DNA of 64,000 bases from Microcyclospora pomicola. Lineage: Eukaryota; Ascomycota; Dothideomycetes; Capnodiales. The notes under the pieces are model-generated. The model was given only the letters and a program-made list of their open reading frames with translations, did no database searches and was not told the origin of the DNA. Location of the stretch: contig NHNY01000015.1 in NCBI GenBank assembly GCA_002786065.1, positions 186,001-250,000 on the forward strand, written 5' to 3'. Position numbers and translations under genes: made by a program. Below are positions 8,743-20,299 of the stretch, one piece after another. Positions within the stretch are counted from its first letter, which is position 1, and every line of letters starts with the position of its first letter.

Positions 8743-10752
8743 ATGCTGCCTCAGAGTCCTCAGTCGTCGCTGGGGATGGAGCCAGAAGGGGACAGAGACG
8801 CTGTCCTGACCGAGGAGCTCCCTGGCACGCAACACCGTTCACTGAAATATCAGCTCCTCGGACCATCTCTTACGAAAAGCGGCCAAGATGGAGTGGATCA
8901 GAAGCGAGTCTCGGAAATCATCTACAATGCCTCGAAAGGGAGCAAATACTTCAATAACGAGGAGGCGAGAGACAAGACTCTGACAGTCAAGATCGCCAAG
9001 ATACTAGCCAAAAAGCGAGAACTTCAACGGATCGAGGGCGCTGGAGGACTGAAAAGTGAATTGAAGAGAGCCGACGACTATGTGGCCGAAATGGAGTATG
9101 GGAGAGAGCTGAATCAAGTCGTCGTTCATGTGGACTGCGACGCTTTCTATGCGGCAGTGGAGGAGCTGGACCGTCCCGAGTTGAAGAATCTTCCGTTCTC
9201 TGTCGGCAAGGGCGTTTTGACAACCTGCAACTACATTGCGAGGCAATCAGGGTGCAGATCCGGCATGGCCGGCCATATTGCACGGCAACTGTGTCCAGAG
9301 CTGATCCAGATACCTGTGAACTTCGAGAAATATGTGGCCAAGGCGACCGAAGTACGAGCAGTTCTTGAGCAATACGATCCCAGATTTCAGTCCGCTTCGT
9401 GCGATGAGGCTTATCTCAATTTGACTCAGTATTGTAGAGAGCATGACATGGAACCTGAGGACGCTGTGTCTCAAATGCGAGCCCAGGTTTTCGATGAGTG
9501 CAAGATAACCATTTCCGCTGGAATCGCAGCCAACGCGAAATTGGCCAAGATTTGCAGTAACAAGAATAAGCCCAATGGACAATTTCGACTGCCATCGGAA
9601 CGTACGGCTATAATGTCTTTCATGCGTGATCTGCCGACTCGTAAGGTCAATGGTATAGGCCGCGTGTGGGAGCGTGAGCTAGATGCAATTGGTATCAAGA
9701 CCTGTGGCGACATCTACGCACAGCGGCATTATTTGAGTCGACTGTTCGGGGATAAAGCCTTTCAGTTCCTCATCGGAGTCTACCTTGGCTTGGGTCAGAC
9801 TGAGCTCCGTCCAGCGGAAGAAACAGAAAGAAAAAGCGTGGGCACGGAATCGACGTTCCACGATATGAGTGATCCTCAAGAACTACGAGACAAGCTCCGC
9901 CATACAGCAGAGTCGTTAGAAGAAGACCTCCAGCGCACACAATTCAAAGGCCGCACACTCGTGTTGAAAATCAAGCTGTATACCTATGAGGTGTTCTCAC
10001 GACAAGTCCAACCTCCGAAAGCAGTCTCCACCGCGGACGAGTTGTACCACTTCAGCCTACCAATGCTCGCGAAACTCGAAAAGGATATGCCCGGCATGAA
10101 GATCAGGCTGATGGGACTGCGCTGCACCCATCTGGTCAGTACGAAGAAAGGCGAGGTCGACTTCTTCGGCAGAACCAGGCAAACATCGCGAGAGGCGTCT
10201 TCAGAGCCCGGTGCCAACAAGGACGGGATCGAAGTCGACGAAGACGGCTGGCAGAAGTGGCCTGTCGATACTGAGTTTGAAGACGCCGCACGCCAAGAAC
10301 GTCAAGACGAGATGGACGAGCTGGAACGGCTATCACAACAGGAGACTGGTGCAGACGAAACACAACAACACAACGACGACGACCGACCGACGACAGACTA
10401 TGGCCGATACGCTAATGGTTTCGCCTGGCGCACCCTGCTTGAAGAGGAGAAGAAGCGCCAACAACCTCCATCACCGCCGCCCGCAGCTCCCGAGCAGTGG
10501 GCCTGCCCGATCTGCGAATTACCACAGATTGCCGAGGAGCGACAATTCAACGAACACATCGACGGGTGTCTGTCGCGGAAAGCGATTCGTGAAATCGTGC
10601 GGCAGCCGGAAGCATCGACAGCGGCGGCGGACACACAAGCCGACGGGGCTGCGAGCGAGAAACCTGCTCGACCTGCATCGAGCACAGCCAAGCGGAAAAG
10701 ATTTGGAGGAGACATGGACGTGAAACGGCCAAGGAAGGCATTCTTTGCGTGA
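8743..10752 (+). CDS. DNA polymerase kappa (Y family, DinB-like) with UBZ zinc finger
   Basis: Error-prone translesion polymerase of the DinB/kappa branch, 669 aa from the first in-frame ATG at 8743; the frame is open further upstream but only from a TTG. The kappa-type N-terminal extension (YQLLGPSLTK, SEIIYNASKGSK) is present. The catalytic HVDCDAFYAAVEE motif carries Asp about 131, and SCDEAYLN carries Asp/Glu about 221-222. NGIGRVWERELDAIGI marks the thumb/HhH region, and the little-finger domain follows. At about 588-609 a CPIC...H..HIDGC finger resembles the UBZ of Rad18 and pol kappa, which binds ubiquitinated PCNA. The last residues form a basic nuclear-localisation-like stretch ending KAFFA, a possible degenerate PCNA-binding tail. 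It acts in the nucleus at damaged forks. Confidence 0.96.
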   Translation: MLPQSPQSSLGMEPEGDRDAVLTEELPGTQHRSLKYQLLGPSLTKSGQDGVDQKRVSEIIYNASKGSKYFNNEEARDKTLTVKIAKILAKKRELQRIEGAGGLKSELKRADDYVAEMEYGRELNQVVVHVDCDAFYAAVEELDRPELKNLPFSVGKGVLTTCNYIARQSGCRSGMAGHIARQLCPELIQIPVNFEKYVAKATEVRAVLEQYDPRFQSASCDEAYLNLTQYCREHDMEPEDAVSQMRAQVFDECKITISAGIAANAKLAKICSNKNKPNGQFRLPSERTAIMSFMRDLPTRKVNGIGRVWERELDAIGIKTCGDIYAQRHYLSRLFGDKAFQFLIGVYLGLGQTELRPAEETERKSVGTESTFHDMSDPQELRDKLRHTAESLEEDLQRTQFKGRTLVLKIKLYTYEVFSRQVQPPKAVSTADELYHFSLPMLAKLEKDMPGMKIRLMGLRCTHLVSTKKGEVDFFGRTRQTSREASSEPGANKDGIEVDEDGWQKWPVDTEFEDAARQERQDEMDELERLSQQETGADETQQHNDDDRPTTDYGRYANGFAWRTLLEEEKKRQQPPSPPPAAPEQWACPICELPQIAEERQFNEHIDGCLSRKAIREIVRQPEASTAAADTQADGAASEKPARPASSTAKRKRFGGDMDVKRPRKAFFA

Positions 10753-10846
10753 CGATCGTCGTTATACAGACCTCCTGACATAATTAGCGGTATACTACAC
10801 TCGAGCCAGCCCTATCTCATTTCATTATCGTTACTGTGCATCGCTG

Positions 10847-12833
10847 CTACTTCGCCTCTTTCTTCTCCTTCTCCCTTTCCTCCTTGACCTCGATACTTCT
10901 CCGCCGAATCTTATCCTGATCGCCGAACACCTTCTGCACGAGATCCTTCTTGTTCACCTTGCCCATTGCATTGCGCGCAATCTCGTCGACGACCTGCAGA
11001 TCCTGCGGGATCTTGTACGCGACCAGGCGGCCTTTAAGCGCTCGTCGCATGTCCATTGCGCCCCAAGCTTTGCCGCCCTTGCCCGCGGTCTGGCCAGCTT
11101 CGTTCAAAACCACTACAGCCGCGACCTTCTGGCCCCAGGCCTCTGATGGCAGGCCCACGACCGCACACTCCTGGATCTCTGGCAATGAGAGCAACTCACG
11201 CTCGATCTCGAGAGCGGAGACCTTCTCGCCACCGGTCTTGATGATGTCGGCGGAGGCGCGACCGCGGATGAAGAAGGCGGGTCCGGTGGCCCAGGAGCCA
11301 CTGGCACCTTCACCGGCGCCTGATATGACCTGGCGCACAGCAATATCACCTGTCTTGAACCAGCCGTCTTCGGTGAACTCTTTCTGCGTGGCGGTGGGAT
11401 TGCGCCAGTACTCTTTGAAGATTGTGGGGCCGCGGAGTTGGATCTCGCCGGTGACTTCTTTGCCGTCGGCGGACTCGTCTGAGCCCGGCTCGATGATCTT
11501 GTGGGTGTCCGGATCCACGAGCCGGGCTTCGACGCTGGGTAGCGGCCAACCGACTGAGCCGTCGATACGATCTTGGTCTGCGAGACCACACGAGATGGCC
11601 ATGCCGACTTCGGTCATGCCGTAGCGTTCGAGGAGAACATTACCCGAGGAGAGGTCGGTCCAGGCTTTCTTGGTTGGAGTCGGAAGGGCTGCTGAGCCAG
11701 AGATGTTCAGACGTAGATGTTCGCGCTGAATAGCTTTTTGTGCACCACTCTTGATATCATCGGGAAGCTTAGGTTCTGACTGCAGCATGCGAGCCCAAAT
11801 GGTCGGAACGACGGTGAAGAATGTGATGGGCGCCTTCTCAGGAACGTCCTTTGGTGATGTATTCATGAAAGGCGCAGCGAAGCGTTTCCACACCGCATCA
11901 ACATTGAACGGGAACATGAACTCGATCGTACTTCCGGCTATTAGCGGCGTCAATAGCGCATTGACTGTGCCGTGGATGTGGTGCAATGGGAGAACATGTA
12001 GCAGGCGGTCCTTGGGTGAGTAGTCCCATGCTTCCACCAAGCTCTTGGCCTGTGCAACCAACACATTCGTCGGCAATAGTACGCCTTTCGGTCTCGCTGT
12101 GGTCCCAGAAGTGTACAGCATCATTCCTCCCTCGGCATTGGCTGCCTCTCCTGTCAACTCGACATCTCCTGCTTCATTTGTGCTTTGGGTTATCTTCTCC
12201 AAGGTATGGCCAACGACTTGTGTTTCGATACCCTCTTTCAGCACTTCCTCTGCAAGCTTCGCGAATTTGGTAGACGATAGGAGGACTGCTGCCTCGCTGT
12301 GATTGATGTTATACCTCAGCTCAGAGGCTGGGAAGGACGGAGCGAGAGGTACAGCGATGGCATTGCTGGCTAAACAGGCGAGGATTGTCACTGTAGCATT
12401 TCCAAGTCAGCAAGAGCTCGTAAGCACAGAGGAGACGAAGTGTAACAAATAGAGACACACCTACATAGTCGTAGCTGTTCTCTATTAAGAACGCAACCCT
12501 TTCCCCTTGGATGCTCTTCTCGTCTTTGCCTGTTATCTCAAGCAGCTTTCCTTTGGCTTGAGACACGTCTTGAAGTAAGGTTCCATATCGAAATGAGCGG
12601 CCGGAGAGCGAGTGGACCACAGCTTCAGTCTTCGGATCATGGCTTAGAATGGCCTCGAAGAAGGCGGAGCGCTGGATGGACGCCATGTTTGCCCGAGGTG
12701 AAGTGGTGAAGCTAGCACGCGAGCAAGTCGTTCGCAGGATGTGTGTGTTACAGGACGAATTCAACGAGCTCTCGAATCTACGTACAACAGAAGTGACGTG
12801 ACAGTGAGAGAGACGATGGCGCCAAAGTAACAT
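10847..12833 (-). CDS. ACSF3-like acyl-CoA (malonyl-CoA) synthetase, probably mitochondrial
   Basis: AMP-forming acyl-CoA synthetase, 638 aa, closest in pattern to ACSF3/malonyl-CoA synthetase. Two exons, 12833-12461 and 12390-10847, flank a 70-bp intron with an unusual GTGTGT donor; the join restores the segment SYDYVVTILA. Seen in order: an Arg/Ser-rich N terminus with almost no acidic residues, typical of a mitochondrial presequence (a second ATG before ASIQRS could give a cytosolic form), the AMP-binding loop YTSGTTARPKG, RYGMTE, WFKTGDI, the hinge near GGEKVSALEIE and the catalytic-lysine region NAMGKVNKKDL. A Lys/Glu-rich tail ends the protein. ACSF3 supplies malonyl-CoA inside mitochondria, for example for type II fatty-acid synthesis; substrate choice here is inferred, not proven. 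Confidence 0.87.
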
Positions 12834-13941
12834 GCTGAATGAAAAGAGGATGCATTCACATTGTCCCCGGGGATTTACTTGTGATCATGGTGGTTTGCAG
12901 TGACGATCTTCTCCACGCTGTGATGCCATGATCCACACTTAGCTCTACGCCATGTCCACTATACCTAACCATGCCAATTATTTCCGCTTCACTTCGGGCT
13001 ACACGACAGCATATGCTCACGCAAGGTGGAACAGGTCATCAGTTCAGGATACTACATAAGAGCACTGGTTCGTTGACCTACTCCACGTTCAGACGCGGTA
13101 TGATGAGTTGCAGGAAACGCTGCGCACTTAGTCTGAGGTGTGAATGTTGCAGCCCGGCTGCAGCGACGGCACTCTATTGCACTAGACGATGGCCGAGATA
13201 TAATTGCCATCTTTTCAACATCTATGCGGCAGATGAAGCACCGACAGGATCAGCTTCGAAATTGATTCGCAAAGAGAGCCCGATTTCAATAGCTCTGGTG
13301 GACTCTTGACCTGCCCCTCATTTTTCGTTGGACAAGGCTTCTGATATATAACCGCGACATTCAGCCTTGCGGAGGTGGAACTCCTCATCGCGCCCTCCAG
13401 CGATCGAAGACAAAAGTGACCGCTGAAGATGGATGATATGCCACACTTAAAGGCTGTTGATTGCCACCTTTCGAAGTACCTCTTCTGCCGTACATGAAAT
13501 AGGCGTGCCGGAGACGTGGTATCACCTCAGTATATGCTCAATGGCAAGAGAAGTTATCAGTGAAAGAAACATGTTGACTTTCACAGTTTGCCGTTGTGAT
13601 TGGACCTATTCTGACAGAGATGATCTGTAATATTGTTGCATCTGTTAAGTGATAGTATCGTGTTCCTCGACTCGTAAAAGAAGTTGTATCCATTTCTTAA
13701 AGCGGAAATACCTGCGGACGTTTCACATGAATTTGCGCTTGCGGCGCCATGCACGCAACGTCATCTCGCGGGCTTCTTTGGCATCTTGATGTTACGATCG
13801 ACACCACCTTTCTGTCCGGCCTAGGTTGCCCTTCCAGTCCAGCGCGATAAGCACAAACCCATAGGCATCAGTTCGCCGACCTGTCCTGCTACATCCTTTC
13901 CGTCCGTGCCGACCAGTGAACGACACCAGCAGACGGTCAAT
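12834..13941. promoter_or_regulatory. Divergent intergenic region (synthetase / J protein)
   Basis: About 1.1 kb between two gene starts. No gene is supported; the plus frame at 12971-13309 has no family resemblance. A GATATATAACC stretch near 13342-13352 is AT-rich. The last 150 bp before the J-protein ATG are pyrimidine-rich, as in fungal core promoters. Confidence 0.4.
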
Positions 13942-15551
13942 ATGGTGGTGGACACCGCCTATTACGATGCTTTGGGCGTGGCCCCAAATGCGACAGAGAT
14001 CGAAATCAAGAAAGCGTACAGGAAGGCCGCGATCAAGCTACACCCGGGTACATCTGAGCGCCTGGTCTTGAGATGGGTCAAGATGCTGACTATCTACAGA
14101 CAAGAACCCTGACGACCCCACCGCGCACGAAAAGTTCCAGGCCGTTGGTGAGGCATACCAGGTCTTGAGCGATAAAGACCTTCGTGCCAGCTATGACAAG
14201 CTGGGCAAGGAGGGCGCAAAGCCTGATTCCGGCTTTGAGGACCCGGCAGAATTCTTCACTATGATCTTCGGTGGGGAGACATTCGTCGACTGGATCGGTG
14301 AGATTTCTATGATGAAGGACTTGACCAAATCTATGGAGATCAGCATGAAAGACATGGAGGAGCAGGAACAGAACGCTGCCGAAGCCACTGCAGCCGCCGA
14401 GAGCAAAACAGGCGAGCCGACGACACAATCAACCACCGGCGCACCTCCGAAGCCATCTGTAGCCACAGAAACTGCCACTGAGACACCACCAGCTGCGGGC
14501 GTGACCACAGAGATTCCAATTCGAGACAGTACCCCCGTTGCAGGCACGTCTACACCGCGGCCACAGGGAATACCTACACGACTAGCCATCACAGAAAAAA
14601 CAGAAGAAGATGCTGCGGCCACAGCTGCTGGCATGACAGAAGAAGAGAAGAAGCTTCGCGAGAAGGAAAAGAAGAGGGGTTTGAGCAAAGAACAAAGAGA
14701 GGAGCTGGCCGCGTTCGAGGCTGAGCGCAGGAAGATTCGTGAGGAGCGCATCAACAGTCTTGCAAAGAAGCTGACCGATCGGATATCTGTATGGACTGAA
14801 ACGGACAAGGGTGACGATGTCACTGCCGCGTTCAAGGAAAAGATGCGATTGGAAGTGGAGAACATGAAGATGGAATCCTTTGGTATCGAGATCTTGCATG
14901 CCATTGGCCAGACATATGTCATGAAAGCCAGCACTTACATCAAGTCTCAAAAACCACTCATCGGAGGTGTTTCTGGTTTCTTCAGCAGGCTGAAGGACAA
15001 GGGTACCATGGTGAAGGACACCTGGGGTACGGTCTCCACCGCAATTTCCGCCCAGATGGAGATTGAGGAAATGGCACGTGCCGAGGAGAAAGGTGGCGAA
15101 GAATGGACAGATGAGCGGAGAGCAGAATACGAGAAGCGTGTCACCGGCAAGATTCTAGCAGCGGCCTGGCGAGGATCGCGTTTCGAGATCACCGGAGTGC
15201 TGCGTGACGTGTGTGATCTCGTTCTCTATGACAAGAAGGTGAAACGCGAAAAGTGCTTGGAACGGGCTCACGCGTTGGTAATTGTTGGAGAGATGTTTGC
15301 TAAGGTACGTGTCATCTTCAAGCACCGGGGTACACCCAGTCATAGCTCACTAACAATACCAGGCCGAGCGAGATCCTGACGAAGAAGGTGAATACATGGC
15401 CTTCGAACAACTCATGGCCGAGGCGACCGCGAAACGGGAGAAGAAAGACGAGAAGAAGAAGAAGAATGAGGAGAAAGAACACAAGCACCGTTTCACAGGC
15501 GGGCGGAGTTCTTCTGCGGAACCCCCAAAGGTGGAGAAGGTTGATGCATAG
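13942..15551 (+). CDS. J-domain co-chaperone of the Caj1/Djp1 type
   Basis: Hsp40 with an N-terminal J domain and a C-terminal DnaJ-X region, 499 aa. Three exons: 13942-14047, 14100-15304 and 15363-15551; the introns are 52 and 58 bp, the second with a CACTAAC branch site. The HPD tripeptide (residues 34-36) that stimulates Hsp70 ATPase is split by intron 1: His-Pro lies before it and Asp is completed after it. There is no G/F or zinc domain. The middle is a low-complexity Thr/Ala/Pro linker, then a [14 protein letters not shown] helix and the X domain with [11 protein letters not shown]. The C terminus is strongly Lys/Glu-rich. Yeast relatives are Djp1 (peroxisomal and mitochondrial precursor delivery) and Caj1; which one this matches cannot be settled here. 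Confidence 0.9.
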
Positions 15552-16383
15552 ACTGCAACTTCAACTACATCTTTGCAGGAAGCACCAGGCACACCACGTG
15601 CTTGTTCCTCTGGACTCAAACTTACCGCTATGATGGACGATACAGAGGGGCGCAACGGGAATGATTCCCTTGGACGGAAGGCGTCCCCTACGACGGCCAC
15701 TGATGTGAGCCCAATACATCGAGGCTCTAGTTGCAGCAGTTCTCCAGGAGCTTCGCCAAGCACGTTCGCTGGGAACAAACGCAAAGTTGGTCGTCGCTTG
15801 ACAAAGCAGCCTCCAGATCACAGCGGATCTCTGAAGCAATGATACATTTAAAGAGGATAGTGCATTGTGTCGATTTTCAAGCGGGAGGGGTGCTGTCTGC
15901 TTCAAGACCACGACTGTTAACATAGATGAACCTAAATTCTCGTTCTGATGCATCAAATGATACCCGCATCAGCTGATTCCTTCACGCCTGTACGACCAGG
16001 ACCTTTAGCATATGTGAATCATGTCTGCTCTTCGTACGTGACGACCCCCCGATGCTACGGCGTCTACACGATTTGCGTAGGTAGTGATGCCCTCCGTTAT
16101 CGGATATCGGCTAAATATTCTACAGCGTCGCACTTCACTTCTCTACGCGATGCCGTGAACCGAGCAATGATCAACTTCGCCGCATGATTCAGACCGATTT
16201 TCTTCGTCATCACTTTTCGTATCTCTAGAAACCATACATACTTGACTCAGTTCATGAAATGAACAAAGAAACAAGTACCATAGATTGAGTACCCCTTCTT
16301 GAAATTTGAATCAATGCATCTTTTGCTCAACCTATAAATTATTAACATACCTACGAATATCGTCCTTCTCATTCCCAGCCCTC
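15552..16383. other. Intergenic region with TATA element of the MFS gene
   Basis: No gene is supported in these 832 bp. The final stretch is AT-rich. A TATAAATT motif at 16333-16340 lies 51 bp upstream of the MFS ATG and is a plausible TATA box. Confidence 0.5.
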
Positions 16384-18032
16384 ATGTCAACCAGAAACCC
16401 GTTCAAATGGTTCTACCATCACTTCGGCCTGGTCTCGATTCATCAGACTGGCCGTGATGCTTACCTGGTCATCGCCGCCCGCAGCTTGCGCATGTTCGCC
16501 TATGGCACAACCGGGCTTGTCCTCGCGCTGTTCTTCGCTGAACTGGGATTCCCCGATTCACGCATCGGGCTGTTCATGACTTTGACGCTGCTCGGAGACG
16601 TTGTGCTAGGCCTTGGACTCACACTCATCGCGGATCGTGTCGGACGTCGCCGCATCTTGTTCGCGGGAAGTGTGCTCATGATCGTGACCGGAGTCGTGTT
16701 CGCGATCAGCACGAATTTCTGGATGCTACTCTTTGCGGCGGTCGTGGGTGTGGTGAGCGCGACAGGAGGCGATTTTGGTCCGTTTCGAGCTATCGAAGAG
16801 TGAGCACTTGCATTGTCAGTTATTGAGGATCAAGGCTTACTGACACTGATTTCAGGTCGATTATCTCGGAACTTACCACGCCGGAGACTCGAGCTGATGT
16901 CCTGTCTTGGTACATCACTTCCAGTGCATGGGGAAGCGCTGTCGGTATGGAGCTAGGTGGGAGACTGGTCGAGAGCCTTCGGACGCGCTACGGCTGGACT
17001 CTGCTCGATGCCTATCACAGCCTCTTTTGGGTCTATTCCTTCATGGGCGTGGTGAACCTGACGTTAGTGCTGTTATTGACGAAGCACTGCGAAGCTGGGC
17101 AAGCTGGAGAGAAATTGTACAGCCAAGTGCCCCAAGACGATGGTAATGTTGATACTGATTCCGGGATTGAAATGGACGAACATCCTCACAGCGGCAGTAC
17201 TGCCAAACCATTGGATATGCCACAAGGTCTCTTCAAAAGAACGATACGCTGGCTTGGCAGTTGGATGGCTGAGATCTCTGCCCCGACCCGCGCCGTTATG
17301 TACAAGCTGTGGGTTCTTTTGGCCCTTGACTCTGTTGCAGACGGCATGGTCCCGTATTCCCTGACAGTCTACTACATGGATACAAAATTCCATCCTGCAA
17401 AGTCCACTCTCGGAGACGTGAGCTCAATCTCCTTCATTCTTGCCGCCATGTCCGGCATCTTTGCAGGTCCATTGTCGCGAGGCATCGGACTGATCAACAC
17501 GATGGTCTTCACTCACGTGCCATCTTCTGCAGCGGTACTCTTCTTCCCCCTCCCCTCTTCTCTATGGTTGACTGTTGTTCTCCTCTTCTTCCGCACCGGA
17601 CTTAACAACATGGACCAAGCACCACGGTCTGCATTTATCGCTGCAGTTGTCAAGCCTGAAGAACGCACAGCTGTCATGGGCATCACGAGCATGTTACGCA
17701 CACTTGCGGCAACCGCTGGACCGACAGTCACAGGCTTGCTAGCCGGCAGCGACAGATTTTGGATTGCTTTCGTAGCTGCGGGAGCTTGTCGGCTGGTGTA
17801 CGATGTTGGCTTGTACGCCATGTTCGTGAACATGAGACTGTACGCGTATGAAGGAGGGAAATCGAGTAAAGCTATCAAAGACGAGGAAGTGGTAGCGGGA
17901 GCTGGAGAGTTTGAGATTGTAGGGGATAGTGACGAGGAGGAGGAGGGCGAGGATGCTGAGGCTGGGGCCAGTATTGACAAGACCCAAGCAAGTAAGGGCC
18001 AGGAACATGACGAGGACAGTGTGCTTCGTTGA
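16384..18032 (+). CDS. Major facilitator superfamily transporter
   Basis: Integral membrane carrier of 530 aa from two exons, 16384-16799 and 16856-18032, with a 56-bp intron (GTGAGC donor, TTTCAG acceptor) that completes a Glu codon. The loop motif between TM2 and TM3, ADRVGRRRILFAG, is the MFS signature. About twelve hydrophobic segments can be seen, split by a long central cytoplasmic loop rich in Asp, Glu and Ser. The C-terminal tail is acidic (DSDEEEEGEDAEAG) and presumably cytosolic. The start MSTRNPFKW follows a TATA box by 51 bp; an upstream in-frame ATG at 16306 would add 26 residues and lies before the TATA box, so it is less likely. The substrate is unknown. Confidence 0.88.
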
Positions 18033-18869
18033 AAGACAGTATGACTTGATGTATTACGATCTAACGAATGCTGCCGTACAGACTACATGTACAGCGACGA
18101 TCCCAGGGAGTCCAATATAGTTCTGTTGTCAGCCGTTGTGCACTAACAATGCCATAAACTTCAGCAGCATACACGTAACATCTGCATATCGCCTTGCCAT
18201 ACGTACGGGCTTGCGCTGATGCAACCGATATAAAGGTACTTCTGGATACAGTACGCATTTGCCGCAGTGGAGCACAACCAGCCATGGGATGAAGCCTTCC
18301 ACATTGGCAGGCAACACTTTTCCCTTCAGGCATCTTTCACATTCTGATGTTGTACCAACATCGATGAACTGTGATCGACACCCAGTCTACACAATGTGAG
18401 CTTTGGCGATCTACGACTGTTCGCCCAATATGGCGGCTACTGATGCTGTCCAGGCATTCGCATTACCTCCACCCCACCTTGCCATCTCTGGGGCTGACAA
18501 GGACGTTCACGGCTCGCTTTGTGTTCAATTCGAGAACTACGTGCGTTGATCACCTGCAGCATGCAACATACCTAGATAAGAAGAATCGTGATGGTCCTCA
18601 CTCAAGTGTTGCGCGTACGCCTGGGTCGCCCCAGCTTCTTGAGGCAGCGAGCTTTACAGTATGCGGCACAGCATCTTTGCTTCTCTTACACGGACAGGAG
18701 AGATGGAGACTTGAGCTCTAGGCTTCTCTTTCATGATCGTAGACCTATAAGCTGGATAATCTCCCTTCGCATGGTTCTGTGCAATCAGAGCATAGAAACT
18801 TTGCCTTGCCGGCTGACGAATATCATAAGATAAAGCATTGCAAAGTTGAACAGTGCACCATCGGACATC
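18033..18869. other. Intergenic region upstream of the sulfotransferase-like gene
   Basis: 837 bp without a supported gene. Open frames on both strands (for example 18061-18333 minus, 18371-18721 plus) overlap and show no recognisable family. Confidence 0.4.
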
Positions 18870-19901
18870 ATGACTTCTCAACTCATCCTCTTCTCCCAAC
18901 CACGCAGCGGCAGTCGGTTGCCTCCAAAGTACACCGCTTGTGTTGTGTTACGCTGCTAATCCCCCATCTCAGGTCACTTGCTGGAACGTATGCTCACCAA
19001 GCAGGACGATGTCAATTTACTATGGCACCCGTTCTCAGCCAGTCGAAGCACCCAAGTCACATGGCTTCGCCAGGCTGACTATGCCGACGGTATGCCGGAG
19101 CCCACACGGTCCGAGTATGTCGAAGCAATCGACAAGGGCATTCTTGCGTGGCAGGACGCCCTGGCCGAGGCTGAGAAATCTGTTCGTGAAAGGCATGTAT
19201 GTGCCTTCTGCCCTAGCTAATAAGCTCTATAGGAGCAAAAGCTGATGGTGCACTGCCATCCTTTCTTCCCCGTCACACCTGAACGCGTAATCGAGATCGT
19301 CCGGCTGGTCAGCGAGGAACATGCCTTTCAGCCGGCGCTCGAAAACATCACGATGATCCCAACGGACGTACTGCTGCGCCCAGGGACAGTTCCGATCTTT
19401 TCGATTCGTCATCCATATCTCGCAGTGCCGTCCGCGTGCCGTACGATGGCGAAGATGGACCTCCCACGTGGCCGTGAGCGTCCTAATTATCTCATCACGA
19501 CCAGTAACATCTGGAGTCGTATGCTGTACGACTTTTTCATCTTGCATGACATCGCGCCGCTTGTTCTTGATGCAGACGATTACATGACCAGCGAGGACTT
19601 TGTACGGCACGCCTGCCCCAAAGCCGGGCTAGATCCGGCACAGGCAATCTTCTCCTGGCCTGCAGCGACGCAGGAGGAGCGCGAGAAGACGCACCCAATG
19701 TACTATGCTAGTCAGAGCACGTTGATCAACTCTGCTGGCATAAACCCAGACTTCGCAGCAAAAAATTTGGATCTATCTGCCGAGAAAGAGAAGTGGGAAG
19801 CAGAATTTGGTGAGGATGCAGCGCTGGTCAACGAGGTTGTCGAATTAGGAATGCCGCACTATGAGTACCTGCTTGAGAAGCGATTAACGATGGAGGTTTG
19901 A
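18870..19901 (+). CDS. Sulfotransferase-like P-loop protein
   Basis: Protein of about 306-311 aa with the 5'-phosphosulfate loop pattern SQPRSGSHLLERML at its N terminus, as in sulfotransferases and related fungal P-loop proteins. Exon 1 is 18870-18912, and a 60-bp intron with an atypical GTCGGT donor is needed to read through a stop and rebuild the PRSGSHLLERM motif. The second intron is short: GTATGT at 19197 to ATAG at 19232 gives only 36 bp, while a GTTCGT donor at 19182 gives 51 bp; both keep frame. The last exon is 19233-19901, with FSIRHPYLAVPSA matching the second conserved region (3'-phosphate binding). Substrate unknown. The homologous fold is fairly clear; true sulfotransferase activity is inferred. 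Confidence 0.72.
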
Positions 19902-20299
19902 GGTTTCGCAGCTTTAAGAGGCAAGGATAAATGCCTTGGTACACTCTATGCAATAGACACAATATAGACATGCGGCATGGACTGCACGCTAGGAGCTTCC
20001 TAGTATTCGATTTCACTTATCGATATTCTCGTGTCTGGCATGTAAACATTCATTCATGATTCCCATCATACCTACTGCCAATTCCGTAGATTCCGTTTCG
20101 ATCGTGGAGCCCCGACGATCCACCGCGAAGGGACGTGGAGCGGGGTTTCGAAGACATCGAATAGATGCGGCAAAGACGTGGATATCACAACGCTGCCAGA
20201 GCGTGAAATTCGCCACCTCGATTCTTCGCTCATGATGATTTCGCTTTCTCGCAGATCCAGTCATTCAAGCCGGCGCGGTTCCTGTAGTACCATAAGCGA
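19902..20299. other. Convergent intergenic region
   Basis: About 400 bp between two gene ends. Nothing is recognised apart from presumed 3' untranslated sequence. Confidence 0.45.

Noticed and set aside
14191-14934. Minus frame of 247 codons with long Ser/Val runs
   Set aside because: Antisense shadow of the J-protein linker, whose low complexity keeps the opposite strand open.
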